Shown here piece by piece: positions 1 through 10,093 of a DNA stretch of 43,915 nt (the stretch's first letter is position 1; each line of letters opens with the position of its first letter). Location: NCBI GenBank assembly GCA_001508935.1, contig LGFQ01000003.1, positions 1 through 43,915 on the forward strand, given 5' to 3'. Origin of the DNA: Synergistales bacterium 54_24 (GTDB lineage: Bacteria; Synergistota; Synergistia; Synergistales; Thermosynergistaceae). The notes below the pieces were generated by a model. That model worked only from the letters and a program-made list of their open reading frames with translations, was not told the origin of the DNA and did not search any database. The position numbers and the translations under genes are program-made.

Positions 1-68
1 CCTATATTGACGACCTCTTTCAGCGCATCCAGCTGCAGGCTACTGAGGTGCTCCCATTCGAGCTTCAT
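1..68 (-). CDS. cheC: CheC-like chemotaxis phosphatase, N-terminal fragment cut by window edge
   Basis: Reverse complement of 1-68 reads MKLEWEHLSSLQLDALKEVVNIG, matching the CheC start (LDxLxEVxNIGAG); SD-like GGGCGGTGAC just upstream; overlaps the cheA end by 29 nt. Confidence 0.72.
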   Translation of the reverse strand, partial: MKLEWEHLSSLQLDALKEVVNI

Positions 69-2079
69 ACGTCACCGCCCTCTCGGGTCTGCTGCCAAGG
101 GAAGCCACATCTAATATCAACGCCACGTTGCCATCGCCCAATATCGTAGCACCGGCGATCCCATGGACCTTGGAAAGGAGCTTTCCGAGCGGCTTTATCA
201 CAATCTCCTGTTGTCCGATCAGTTCATCGACGATAAGTCCTCTCCTCTTCCCCTCTACCCTGACTACCACCACAGGAAACTCGTCCGCCTCCAGTCGAGA
301 ATGAGCCCTCAAGAGCCCAGCCAGACTCTGAAGCGATAAGATCTCTCCCCTCACGGTAACTACGGGTGTGCCGTGAACGCTTCTGATATCGTTTTTATTC
401 ACCAAAAGGGTCTCTTCCACATCCTCAAGCGGTATAGCGTATACCTCGTCTCCCACGCTGACGAGCAAGGCAAGCACTATGGCGAGCGTCAACGGTAGGC
501 GGATGACGACTCGCGTGCCTCGATCCAACTTGGAGTGCACCGCGAATTGCCCGCCGAGCGATTCCACTTTGCTCTTCACGACATCCATGCCGACGCCGCG
601 CCCGGAGAGATCGGATACCTTATCGGCGGTGCTGAAGCCGGGCAAAAAGATGAGCTTAATGGCATCCTCATCGGAAAGCGCCTGCGCTTCCTCGGCGGAG
701 TAAAGGCCTTTTTCGACGGCCTTCCTTCTCACGAGGTCGGCGTCTATGCCACAACCGTCGTCTGCAACTTCCACTATGACGCTGTTTCCCTCCTGGTACG
801 CAGCTATGCGGACGGTGCCTTCGCGCTTCTTGCCTTTCGCCTCTCGCTCTTCGGGCGTTTCAATTCCGTGATCTAAAGCATTGCGGATCAAATGGACCAG
901 CGACTCCCCTATCTCGTCTACGACCGTGCGGTCCAGCTCGGTTTCCTTTCCTTCTATCACCAGGCGCGCTTCTTTGCCGAGGCTCTTGCAGAGATCCCTC
1001 ACCAGGCGAGGGAAACGATCGAAGACGTACGATATGGGGACCATGCGCAGCTTGGTCACCAGCTCTTGAATCTCCCCGGATATGCGTCCCAAATGAGCCA
1101 AGGGCTCTTCAAAAGCCTTTAATCCTGCCTCTTGGGCCAGGCGCTCTATCCGTGCCCTCCCTATGACCAATTCCCCCACCAAGTTCATCAGCTTATCCAA
1201 GCGGTTGATATCGACTCTTATCGTCCCGGTCATCTTGCGCATTCCTTGGAAAGACGGTTCGGGGTGTGAAGCTTCATCCGCAACTTCCTCCACCTTTTGC
1301 GCTTCATCCGCCTTTTGTAACTTTTCAGCCGTGCGCTCGTCTTCAGATGCCAGTTCCTTTATCTCTACATTTGCGATTTCGGAGATAGACATCACCGTAC
1401 GCCGCACTGTCTCCTGCCCTTCTTTTGTGGCCAAATAAACTTCAAAAGTGTAATCGAAACCTTCCTTTTCAAGCTCCTCAACGGGGGGGACAGTTTTTAT
1501 GATTTCACCCATCCCCTCGAGGTGCGACATCACAAGATAGGCCCTGGCGGATTTCAAGAGGCATTGAGGATCGAGGTGAACAGCCAGATGATACACTTTC
1601 ATCCCCTGGTCTTGCGCTTTCTTCACCCATTCCACTTCCTGAGAGGTAAGCCTGATGGGTGTTTGAGATTTTGTAGCTTCATGATGATTTACAACTTCTA
1701 CCCTTGCCTTCAAGGCCTTCAAAAGCTCATCCGCGTTGACATCGCCGTCGCGGCCACCCTTTCGAATCTGATCGATCATGACCTGAAGCGTATCGAGGCA
1801 TCGGAAGAGGAGTGATACGTCATCGCCAGTGATGGCGAGCTCGCCCTTGCGCATGAGATCGAGGAGGTCTTCCATGGCGTGGGTCAGGCTCGCCATGCCA
1901 TCGAAACCCATCGCTCCCGCCATTCCCTTTAACGTATGGGCCACCCTGAAGATCTCGTTCACTACCTCAGGCTGTTCGGGATTCGACTCAAGGCTTAAAA
2001 GCAGGTCCCCGAGCAGCTCGAGCTGTTCGGAGGATTCATCGAGAAAGGCATTCAAGTATTCCTTCATGTCCAGGTCCAT
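40..2079 (-). CDS. cheA: Chemotaxis histidine kinase CheA
   Basis: P1 Hpt motif AHTLKGMAGAMGF, P2 region, H-box/N-box LIRNALDHGIE, G boxes DDGCGID and GRGVGMDVVKSKV, C-terminal CheW-like domain. Confidence 0.98.
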   Translation of the reverse strand: MDLDMKEYLNAFLDESSEQLELLGDLLLSLESNPEQPEVVNEIFRVAHTLKGMAGAMGFDGMASLTHAMEDLLDLMRKGELAITGDDVSLLFRCLDTLQVMIDQIRKGGRDGDVNADELLKALKARVEVVNHHEATKSQTPIRLTSQEVEWVKKAQDQGMKVYHLAVHLDPQCLLKSARAYLVMSHLEGMGEIIKTVPPVEELEKEGFDYTFEVYLATKEGQETVRRTVMSISEIANVEIKELASEDERTAEKLQKADEAQKVEEVADEASHPEPSFQGMRKMTGTIRVDINRLDKLMNLVGELVIGRARIERLAQEAGLKAFEEPLAHLGRISGEIQELVTKLRMVPISYVFDRFPRLVRDLCKSLGKEARLVIEGKETELDRTVVDEIGESLVHLIRNALDHGIETPEEREAKGKKREGTVRIAAYQEGNSVIVEVADDGCGIDADLVRRKAVEKGLYSAEEAQALSDEDAIKLIFLPGFSTADKVSDLSGRGVGMDVVKSKVESLGGQFAVHSKLDRGTRVVIRLPLTLAIVLALLVSVGDEVYAIPLEDVEETLLVNKNDIRSVHGTPVVTVRGEILSLQSLAGLLRAHSRLEADEFPVVVVRVEGKRRGLIVDELIGQQEIVIKPLGKLLSKVHGIAGATILGDGNVALILDVASLGSRPERAVTYEARMGAPQ

Positions 2080-2083
2080 CGCC

Positions 2084-3144
2084 TCATTCTCCCTTCCGCA
2101 CCCTTACCAACAATTTTACCCTCTCAGGAATCCTATAAAGCGGCAACGACTCGTTCACTGCGCCCGCCTCGACTGCAGATTTAGGCATCCCATATACGAC
2201 GCACGTTTCAGGCGACTCCGCCAAGACAACCCCCCCTTTCGAGCGAATGGCCCTGGCCCCTTCTGTGCCATCCTTTCCCATGCCGGTCAATATTATCCCC
2301 ACCGCTTTCGCTCCGGCGACATCTGCTACACTTAAGAATAACAGATCAGCCGCCGGTTTGACAGAGTGCAACGGGGGAGCATCGGAAAGCCTGCAGATGA
2401 ATCGGCCATCTTTCTTCTCCACCAACATGTGTTTACCTCCAGGAGCGATAGCGGCGACGCCTGGCATGAGTTCGAACCCATCTTGTCCCTCCACGACGTG
2501 CAACGCAGACATCTCATCAAGACGCTTAGCTAAAGAAGCGGTGAACCCTGGAGGCATGTGCTGCGCAATGACTATGGGAACAGGAAGGTCGTGCGGCAGC
2601 CCGGTCACAAGCTCCTGGAGCGCTTTCGGCCCCCAGTGGATGCCGCAACCGCCACGATCTCCGGAGGCTCGCCACGAAGCTCAATCGGTTGCGGTGCCTC
2701 CTTCAACGAAAGGGGCGCGCGGCGGTGTGCGAGTAGCGCTATGTTTACGCCTGAAGCCATCAAAACCTTGCTCCGAAGTTCGTTCCCCACCTTGACCATG
2801 TCCAAAGAGATCGTGCCCGACGGCTTGGCCACGAAGTCCACAGCCCCTGCAGCCAAAGCCTTAATGGTGATCTCCGCGCCTTCTCTCGTAAGGCTGTTCA
2901 CCATGACGACCGGCGTCGGATGAAGGGCTATTATATCCTCAAGCGTGGCAAGGCCGTCCTTTTTGGGCATCTCGACATCCAATGTAACAACATCGGGCTC
3001 GAGCTCTCTCAGCAGTTTGAGCGCTTCGATGCCGTCTCTGGCTCTGCCGACGACCTCCAGGCGAGGATCTTCTTCGAGGATATCGGAGATGAGCTTGCGC
3101 ATGAACGCGGAATCGTCAACAACCAAAACGCGGATCTTTTTCAT
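2084..3144 (-). pseudogene. cheB: Protein-glutamate methylesterase CheB, interrupted by a 1-nt frameshift (ORFs 2605..3144 and 2084..2608)
   Basis: N-terminal receiver (VLVVDDSAFMRKLISDIL) runs to VAVAASTGG then RKRSRSL*; the other frame continues the CheB catalytic domain ([26 protein letters not shown]...GMGKDGTEGARAIRSKGG). Adding one C/G in 2628-2634 restores [22 protein letters not shown]. Confidence 0.9.
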
Positions 3145-3791
3145 CGGGACAACTCCCGCTTTCTTATGAACCTGATCAACGCCGTTTCCGCCAAGGGAAA
3201 GAGCGATTCAAAGTCGATGGCAATCTCTTTAAGCCTATCTGGACTCTCCTGAAGCCTCACGATTTTGGCCACAAACATAAAGGAATTGCCCTCGATAGCC
3301 AAAGAGAGAAGCACTCTATCCTCCGTTCTCAACTCTCCCACGCGAGGCGATCGTAGCCTGGCCCCTCCCAAGCTGATGTCGAGGACTTCGCACTCCCGCC
3401 AATCTCCCCGCATGGGCGACCGCGCTTCGACGTCCAGGGGAAAAAATGCGCCCCTGAGGAGACATGGAACGCGAAGGAAGCGCCTCCTCTGGATGCGAAT
3501 AAGCTCCCCTATAGGGCGAACCCAGAGTAGAGGGACGGTAGACGCGAGATCACTCCGCACAGCGCTCGCCCGCACCGCCACGGGCGAGCGCTCGTCCTCG
3601 AAAATCACCTCAAACTGCATGTCTTTATATATGGGTAGAAGCGCGCCGCGTAAGAAAGGGTGAGATAGCGCCAAAAGCTCGCCCTGGATATCTTCGAGTC
3701 GCGAGGGATAATGCCCCTTATAGAGCCCCGCATCGATATGGATATCGGCTCGCGCTCCCACCTTCAACTGCGATGTCGCGTCGATCGCCAT
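3141..3791 (-). CDS. PilZ-domain (YcgR-like) c-di-GMP binding flagellar brake protein
   Basis: YcgR N-like domain followed by PilZ RxxxR-type RIQRRRFLRVP and DISLGGARL motifs. Confidence 0.85.
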   Translation of the reverse strand: MAIDATSQLKVGARADIHIDAGLYKGHYPSRLEDIQGELLALSHPFLRGALLPIYKDMQFEVIFEDERSPVAVRASAVRSDLASTVPLLWVRPIGELIRIQRRRFLRVPCLLRGAFFPLDVEARSPMRGDWRECEVLDISLGGARLRSPRVGELRTEDRVLLSLAIEGNSFMFVAKIVRLQESPDRLKEIAIDFESLFPLAETALIRFIRKRELSR

Positions 3792-3792
3792 T

Positions 3793-4719
3793 TCACCTGC
3801 TCCGGGTCAGCCGCTTGGCCAACCTGAAGAGAAAGCCCTTCACCCCGCGCCCCACGACCGCCTTGGGAGGAAGCTCGCCAGAAGGTCCAGCTTTGGCGAG
3901 CCTGGAGGCGATCCACCTTACACACTGAGACGCCGCACAACCAGGCTGATAAATTAAAAAGGGCCGACTCGTCTCGGCAGCTCGCCTCACCGCCTCGTCC
4001 CTGAGCACATAGCCCGCATACGGTACGGAGATTCCTAAAAACTGGGCGGCGGCCATTTGAACCCTGCTCGCGACGGAGGCCGCCTCTTCATCGGAAGAGG
4101 CCATGTTAACGACAAGGTTGACATCGATGCCGGTCCCGCCGGAAAAGGCTAATACTTTAAGCATTCCGTAGCAATCACGGACAGCGGCAGGCTCTGGCGT
4201 CGTGAGCAAAAGCACGGAGTCGGTAGCCAAGCAAAAGGAGACGACAGTACGATGCAAGCCGGCTCCAGTGTCAACTATCAACACATCGGCCATGGAGTCC
4301 AAGACCGATAGGCTTTCTATGAGCGCAAGTTGCCTGCGGGGATCGAGGTCGGCGATGTCCGCCATGCCGACGCCGCCCGGTACGATCAATACGCCCTCGT
4401 CGACTTCTACAAATACCTCTTCCAGCCGCCTCTCGCCTCGGATTACGTGAGCGAGGTTATACCTGGAGGTGACGCCCAACAACAGGTCCAAGTTGGCCAA
4501 TCCTAAATCTGCATCGAGCAGTGCTACCCTCTTGCCCAAACGCCCCAAGGCTAAGGCTAAATTCGCGGATATGCTGCTTTTGCCGACACCGCCTTTGCCG
4601 CTCGTTACTGCAAGCGACCGCAAGCGACCGCTTTCGGCGGAGATTTGACCTGTCTCGGCTGCCACTAACTCCCTCAATTCGTATGCCTGGTCTGCGAGTT
4701 TCGCGTCAAACCGAACCAA
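3793..4719 (-). CDS. flhG: MinD/ParA-family flagellar number regulator FlhG (YlxH/FleN)
   Basis: N-terminal DQAYELRELV (DQAxxLR) motif, deviant Walker A SGKGGVGKSSISANLA, next to flhF. Confidence 0.95.
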   Translation of the reverse strand: MVRFDAKLADQAYELRELVAAETGQISAESGRLRSLAVTSGKGGVGKSSISANLALALGRLGKRVALLDADLGLANLDLLLGVTSRYNLAHVIRGERRLEEVFVEVDEGVLIVPGGVGMADIADLDPRRQLALIESLSVLDSMADVLIVDTGAGLHRTVVSFCLATDSVLLLTTPEPAAVRDCYGMLKVLAFSGGTGIDVNLVVNMASSDEEAASVASRVQMAAAQFLGISVPYAGYVLRDEAVRRAAETSRPFLIYQPGCAASQCVRWIASRLAKAGPSGELPPKAVVGRGVKGFLFRLAKRLTRSR

Positions 4720-5866
4720 AGCGCTCCACTCCCATGACCAATTTAGCGATGCGAGATGGTTCCGCCACCTCGATATCGCTCGGCACGTTCTGCCCTGTCG
4801 TCAAAAAAGAGATAGGCGTGCCGAACTCGAGGCAGAAGTTGAGCAACACACCGTAGGTCATAGCCTCGTCCAGCTTGGTGAAGATAGCGCAAGATATAGG
4901 TATTTTGCTCATCCTCCGCACGACATCCACAATGACAGGATAGGCTACATTGGCTTGAAGCACCAGGTGGACGGCGTCCGGCTTAAAGGCATCGTGAGCC
5001 CGTTCGTATTCTTCCAAGTGGCGATCATCCCGCTGTGATCTGCCGGCCACATCGAGGAAAACCACCTCCACATCCCCGTGACGGGCGAGCACATCGTCGT
5101 AATCTTTCGGCTCGAAAATCACTTCTATCGGAATCCCGAGGATCCTCGCATAGGTGCGCAGCTGCTCCACCGCAGCGATACGGTAGGTATCGGCCGTTAA
5201 AAGCAGCACTTTTCTTCTCTCCCATAGGGAGTGGATAGCGGCGAGCTTCGCTATCGTGGTGGTCTTTCCTACTCCAGTGGGACCAATGAACATCACCCTT
5301 CGCCCCCCCAAAGCGGATGCGAAATCGCCACCGATCACACGGATATAGCCCGAAAGCCACTGAATCGCATCTTGAGCCCCTGAGGCTTCGTAATCCTTCA
5401 ACAGTTTCTGCGCCAAGTGAGATTCTACTCCGGCACTGAGAAGTTGCTGATAGAATGGAGATTTTTCCTGGGGGGGCTCGTCCGAACTCCTTTGAACCTT
5501 CTGGTTCTCTATCCTCGTCAAGATGGAACGTATCTCTTTTATCCCTTCGAGCAAGGCGGGTATTTCTCCGGATCTCGCCTTTTCCGACAGCTCAAGCTTA
5601 TCGGCAGAAGACCTTTTTTGGGCCTCCAACAGCTGCTGAAAGGCGATGAGGCGCTCCTGCTTGGTTTGAACCCTTTGAGGTTCGTCTTCCTCCAAAATCC
5701 CGGCCGTCACCAAAAGGCTTCTCTTCCGGAATAGCCCAAGGAAGCCGCCCTTTTTGACGACTTGGGATGACAGGATAACGGCATCTCGCCCAAGCTTTTG
5801 ACGAGCGATCTCAAGGGCTTCCGCATCGCTCTGCGCTTCAAACATTATTTGCTTCGTAAGCCGCAT
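4706..5866 (-). CDS. flhF: Flagellar SRP-type GTPase FlhF
   Basis: B/NG domains: [48 protein letters not shown]. Confidence 0.97.
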   Translation of the reverse strand: MRLTKQIMFEAQSDAEALEIARQKLGRDAVILSSQVVKKGGFLGLFRKRSLLVTAGILEEDEPQRVQTKQERLIAFQQLLEAQKRSSADKLELSEKARSGEIPALLEGIKEIRSILTRIENQKVQRSSDEPPQEKSPFYQQLLSAGVESHLAQKLLKDYEASGAQDAIQWLSGYIRVIGGDFASALGGRRVMFIGPTGVGKTTTIAKLAAIHSLWERRKVLLLTADTYRIAAVEQLRTYARILGIPIEVIFEPKDYDDVLARHGDVEVVFLDVAGRSQRDDRHLEEYERAHDAFKPDAVHLVLQANVAYPVIVDVVRRMSKIPISCAIFTKLDEAMTYGVLLNFCLEFGTPISFLTTGQNVPSDIEVAEPSRIAKLVMGVERFGSV

Positions 5867-5869
5867 GAG

Positions 5870-7942
5870 CTATTCCACCATCCCCAAGGAGCGCAATTCG
5901 GTGCCCGGTGTAATTTCATTATAGGAGATAACAGGAATTTGAGGCAAACTTCCCTCCAACAGGCGGCGCACCACAAGTCTCACATCAGGATGGACCAGTA
6001 GGGCCGGCGCATGACCGGCGGCAGCTGCCTTTTCCATCTTGTCGCCCACGGCCTTGATGAGCTTTTGAATTTCGTCGACGGACATGTTCAACCTCCATCC
6101 CGATGCGAGGTCACCCTGCATCGACTCTTTTACGCGCTGCTCCCACCTCGGAGAAAGGGTGAGGACGGTGACGGTGCCTTGAGGATCCTGAAGGGAGATC
6201 GTAATGTGCCTGAATAAGGCCTCCCTGACGCGCTCGGTCAGGAAGTCAGGATTCCGAGAGATACGCCCTACGTCTGCGAGCGTCTCGAATATCGTCACCA
6301 GATCCCTGATCGGCACCGATTCTCTCAGGAGGTTCTGTAGCACCTTCTGCACGTCTCCGAGAGATAGCGCATTCATGAGCTCCTCCGTAACGGCGGGATT
6401 GCTCTCTTTGACGAGGTCTACGAGCTTCTGGGTTTCTTGGCGAGTCAACAGCTCGGCACCGTATTTCTTGACGATCTCAGAGATGTGCGTCGCGAGCACG
6501 GAAGGGGCATCTACGACGGTGTAACCCAGCGATTCGGCCTGCTCGCGCAGTTCGGGGGCGATCCAGTAACCTTCCAGGCCGAAGGCGGGCTCTTTGGTGG
6601 GAATGCCCACCAGCGGCTCCTCCGTCCCGCTCGTGTTCATTGCCAAATAATGATCGGGCATGATTTCCGCGCGAGCCACCTGCGCCCCCTTGATGCGGAT
6701 CAGGTATTCGGTAGGCTTGAGCTGTATATTGTCCCTAATGCGTATCGGAGGCACGACCAGCCCCCTCTCCATAGCCATTTGGCGCCTAATCGTGGCTATA
6801 CGATCGAGCATGTCCCCTCCCTGAGAGGGGTCGACGAGCGGGATCAGGGCGTAGCCTATTTCCACCTCCATCGGATCTACGGCAACAAGGGGCAGCACGC
6901 TTTCGGGAGCACCGGCAGGCGCCTTGGCGGCTGGCGGAGGCACCTCGCTGGCGGGTTCGCCCTGCGGCGCTTTGCCCTCCCTGTAGACCACGAAACCTGC
7001 GAGCGCCAGTATCGTGCCGAGGAGGAGGAAGGGCACTGTGGGGAGGCCGGGGACGACGGCCAAGGCGAAGAGCAGCCCGGCGCCTATAAAAAGAGGGCGA
7101 CAGTTCGAGGAAAGCGACGTTACGATATCGCGTCCTAAGTTCGATTCCCCCGCAGCTCTGGTGACTATGATGCCAGTCGCGGTAGATAGTAACAACGCCG
7201 GAATCTGGGCGACGAGGCCGTCACCCACCGTCAACAAGCTGTAAGTCTGGAGTGCTTCCTGGAAGGTGAACCCCCGCTGAAAGACACCTATGGTCAAACC
7301 TCCTAAGAGGTTAACTACGGTGATGATGAGGCCGGCTATAGCATCTCCCCTCACGAATTTGGAGGCTCCATCCATAGATCCGTAGAAATCGGCCTCCCTC
7401 TGTATCTCGCTTCTTCGCTTCCTGGCCTCCTTTTCGTCTATCAGCCCGGCGTTCAAATCGGCGTCTATGGCCATCTGCTTGCCCGGCATCGCATCCAGCG
7501 TAAAGCGCGCTGCCACTTCGGCCACCCTCTCCGCGCCGCGCGTAATGACGACGAATTGGATGATGACGAGGATCAAGAAGACTACGCCTCCGACGACGTA
7601 GTTGCCTCCTACCACAAAGTCGCCGAAGGCGGCTATGACCTCACCGGCATAAGCCTGAAGCAATATCAGGCGCGTCGTCGAAACGTTCAAGGCGAGGCGA
7701 TAAAGGGTGGCTATCAGCAATATGGTCGGAAAGGCGGGTATCTCGAGGGGCTTAAGGACATAAAATGTCGCGAGGAGCACGACGACTCCGAAGGTTATGT
7801 TCATGGCGAGCAGTATGTCGAGCAAAAACGTCGGCATGGGGATGATCATCATCCCCACTATCAGGATGATCAAAAAAGCCATCCCAACGTCGGCGAAGCG
7901 CGTCGCTTTTCTCATCAGAGAACTTTCGCGGATATCAGCCAT
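5870..7942 (-). CDS. flhA: Flagellar type III export protein FlhA
   Basis: 690 aa; N-terminal TM helices; FHIPEP signature region with RFTLDAMPGKQMAIDADLNAGLIDE; C-terminal cytoplasmic domain. Confidence 0.98.
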   Translation of the reverse strand: MADIRESSLMRKATRFADVGMAFLIILIVGMMIIPMPTFLLDILLAMNITFGVVVLLATFYVLKPLEIPAFPTILLIATLYRLALNVSTTRLILLQAYAGEVIAAFGDFVVGGNYVVGGVVFLILVIIQFVVITRGAERVAEVAARFTLDAMPGKQMAIDADLNAGLIDEKEARKRRSEIQREADFYGSMDGASKFVRGDAIAGLIITVVNLLGGLTIGVFQRGFTFQEALQTYSLLTVGDGLVAQIPALLLSTATGIIVTRAAGESNLGRDIVTSLSSNCRPLFIGAGLLFALAVVPGLPTVPFLLLGTILALAGFVVYREGKAPQGEPASEVPPPAAKAPAGAPESVLPLVAVDPMEVEIGYALIPLVDPSQGGDMLDRIATIRRQMAMERGLVVPPIRIRDNIQLKPTEYLIRIKGAQVARAEIMPDHYLAMNTSGTEEPLVGIPTKEPAFGLEGYWIAPELREQAESLGYTVVDAPSVLATHISEIVKKYGAELLTRQETQKLVDLVKESNPAVTEELMNALSLGDVQKVLQNLLRESVPIRDLVTIFETLADVGRISRNPDFLTERVREALFRHITISLQDPQGTVTVLTLSPRWEQRVKESMQGDLASGWRLNMSVDEIQKLIKAVGDKMEKAAAAGHAPALLVHPDVRLVVRRLLEGSLPQIPVISYNEITPGTELRSLGMVE

Positions 7943-9054
7943 TACGTTCGGCCTCCAACATTGACGAATGGACCTCTCCTCTTATTAGTGCGATATACGA
8001 ATGCCAAAACTTCGGCCACAGCTTTATACAATTTCTCAGGGATCTCCGAACCTAACTCCACCTCGTAAAGAGCCCTGGCGAGCATGCGATTTTCCACGAT
8101 AGGCACATCGTGGCTTTGGGCCACTTCCCTGATCCGCTGTGCCAAGATCCCCTTCCCTTTTGCGACGAGCACGGGAGCCTCCATAATGCTTCTATCATAG
8201 CGCAAAGCAACGGCCAATGTGGTAGGGTTGGTTATGACCACGTCGGCCTTAGGCACCTCGGCCATCATCCTGCGCCTGGCGAGCTCCCTCTGCCTCTGGC
8301 GAATCCTGCGGCGCACCAACGGATCTCCCTCGATATCTTTAAACTCCTCCTTGAGCTCCTGCCTGCTCATCCTGATAGAGCGCTCGAACTCCCATCTCTG
8401 ATAGGCGTAGTCAAATACCGACAAGGCCAAAAGGAGGAGCGCCATCTTGAGGCTCGCGCTCCACAGAGTGCGCAGTAAAAGGCTTACTCCTGCGAGATGC
8501 GGAAAACGCACCATGGACAAGAAAAGCTCCAGTTCTCCCTTTATGGTCCAAAAGAGCACGAACGCCAACAGCGACGCCTTGAGGATACCTTTTAAAAGCT
8601 CCACCAAGGAACGCAGGGAAAAGACGCGTTTGAAGCCCTGAACGGGATTGAGGCGGTCGAGTTTGGGGATCAGCGGCTTAACCGTAACGACAAACTTCAC
8701 CTGAAAGAGCGTCACTGCAAGGGCGAAAACGGCGCAAAGCAACCCCAAAGGCAACCATAAAAGGAGGTATCTCTTTGCCGCTACCAGGACCAGTTCTTTT
8801 ATCCAGAGTTCACCAGCGAGATCTCGCTCGATGTAAGAGATATCCCAGCTCAGATATTCCCTCAGTCCATTAAATAGGTAGGAGGAGATAAAATAAATGG
8901 CCACCAATCCGGCCATGATGGATACTGCAGCGGATAAGTCCTGACTTCGCGCGACGCGCCCCTCTTCGCGCTCTCTGCGGCGCTTGCGAGGTGTGGCGGG
9001 TTCTGTGCGCTCTTGGGCAAAAAGCTGCAGGTCGAAGGATCTTGTCAACGCCAC
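7942..9054 (-). CDS. flhB: Flagellar type III export switch protein FlhB (start GTG ~9054 or TTG ~9048; the ORF-track start at 9336 is an overextension through fliR)
   Basis: [33 protein letters not shown] start, four TM segments, C-terminal domain with [12 protein letters not shown] in place of NPTH. Confidence 0.95.
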   Translation of the reverse strand: MALTRSFDLQLFAQERTEPATPRKRRREREEGRVARSQDLSAAVSIMAGLVAIYFISSYLFNGLREYLSWDISYIERDLAGELWIKELVLVAAKRYLLLWLPLGLLCAVFALAVTLFQVKFVVTVKPLIPKLDRLNPVQGFKRVFSLRSLVELLKGILKASLLAFVLFWTIKGELELFLSMVRFPHLAGVSLLLRTLWSASLKMALLLLALSVFDYAYQRWEFERSIRMSRQELKEEFKDIEGDPLVRRRIRQRQRELARRRMMAEVPKADVVITNPTTLAVALRYDRSIMEAPVLVAKGKGILAQRIREVAQSHDVPIVENRMLARALYEVELGSEIPEKLYKAVAEVLAFVYRTNKRRGPFVNVGGRT

Positions 9055-9821
9055 AGCGCAGCCCCCTTCATGGCCAGTTCCAAAGCATCCTCTATTTTCC
9101 CATGGATCAGATCCACTGCGACGGGCAAAACCATCATAAGCATCAAAAAACCCAACAGCACCTTCAGGGGCAATCCCAATATGAACACGTTCAGCTGAGG
9201 GACAGTCCTGGCTATGAAGCCAAGGCCTATATCGGCCAAGAGGAGAGCTCCATAGAACGGGAGGGTGATCTTCACGGCCAGGTAAAATGCCTCTCTTAGC
9301 CAGATGGCGACCTGCGGGTCTTCCGCGAAGCTCCACTCAACCTGGGCCAAAGGAAATAGACGGAAGCTTTCCATCAACCCCTGAAAGAGGAGTATGTGGC
9401 CGTTCCAGTGCAGGAAAAACCAAAGCCCGAGGAGGAACTTGAGCTGCCCTATCACCGATGTCTGCACCTGGGACAGCGGATCTAAGACGTTGACCATGCC
9501 AAAACCCATAGAGACGCCGATCAGCCAACCCGCCATCTCCATCGCGTACAAAGGCAAGGCCGACAAAAATCCCAAGGTCGCCCCTATGAAGAACTCCCGC
9601 GTGCACGCCAGGATCAAGGCCAACGGCGCGGTCAAATTGGGCGGAAAGGCTTGGCTTAAAACCATGGGCAAAGCAGCAAGGGCCAGCAGGAGCGCCAGCC
9701 AAAAGCGCGCAGCTATGGGCATCGATGGCACTGTCAGCGCAGGAGAAACCATGAGAAGCCCGAGAAAGCGAAGCCCCAGCATGAAGATCAACGTCAGCGG
9801 GAAAAGCCAGTCTCCGCTCAT
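9045..9821 (-). CDS. fliR: Flagellar export protein FliR
   Basis: 258 aa hydrophobic FliR family protein, between fliQ and flhB. Confidence 0.95.
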   Translation of the reverse strand: MSGDWLFPLTLIFMLGLRFLGLLMVSPALTVPSMPIAARFWLALLLALAALPMVLSQAFPPNLTAPLALILACTREFFIGATLGFLSALPLYAMEMAGWLIGVSMGFGMVNVLDPLSQVQTSVIGQLKFLLGLWFFLHWNGHILLFQGLMESFRLFPLAQVEWSFAEDPQVAIWLREAFYLAVKITLPFYGALLLADIGLGFIARTVPQLNVFILGLPLKVLLGFLMLMMVLPVAVDLIHGKIEDALELAMKGAALWR

Positions 9822-10084
9822 GGTACGAAACTATCGAGATGTCCCAATATGTCCCGCGCCATCTGACCGATATGGCCAAACATCCATGGCCCGAAGAATA
9901 AGAGAGCCAAAAAGACCGCCAAGATCTTGGGGATAAAGATAAGGGTTTGCTCCTGGATCGAAGTGGCCGTCTGCAGTATGCCTATTATCAAGCCCACAGC
10001 CATGGCCGTCAGGAGGACGGGCGCAGAGGTCAACAGAGTAATCCAAACGGCATGTCGAAATGCGTCCATCGTGGTCATGGACAA
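9818..10084 (-). CDS. fliQ: Flagellar export protein FliQ
   Basis: 88 aa, two TM helices, GLIIGILQTATSIQEQTLIFIPKILAVF. Confidence 0.97.
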   Translation of the reverse strand: MSMTTMDAFRHAVWITLLTSAPVLLTAMAVGLIIGILQTATSIQEQTLIFIPKILAVFLALLFFGPWMFGHIGQMARDILGHLDSFVP

Positions 10085-10093
10085 GTCACCCCC

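Noticed and set aside
9055-9336. N-terminal extension of the flhB ORF in the track
   Set aside because: It is an alternate frame of fliR; the FlhB family N-terminus begins at about [15 protein letters not shown], with GTG/TTG starts overlapping the fliR stop
9337-9879. Minus-strand 180-aa ORF overlapping fliR
   Set aside because: Alternate frame of fliR with no recognisable motif
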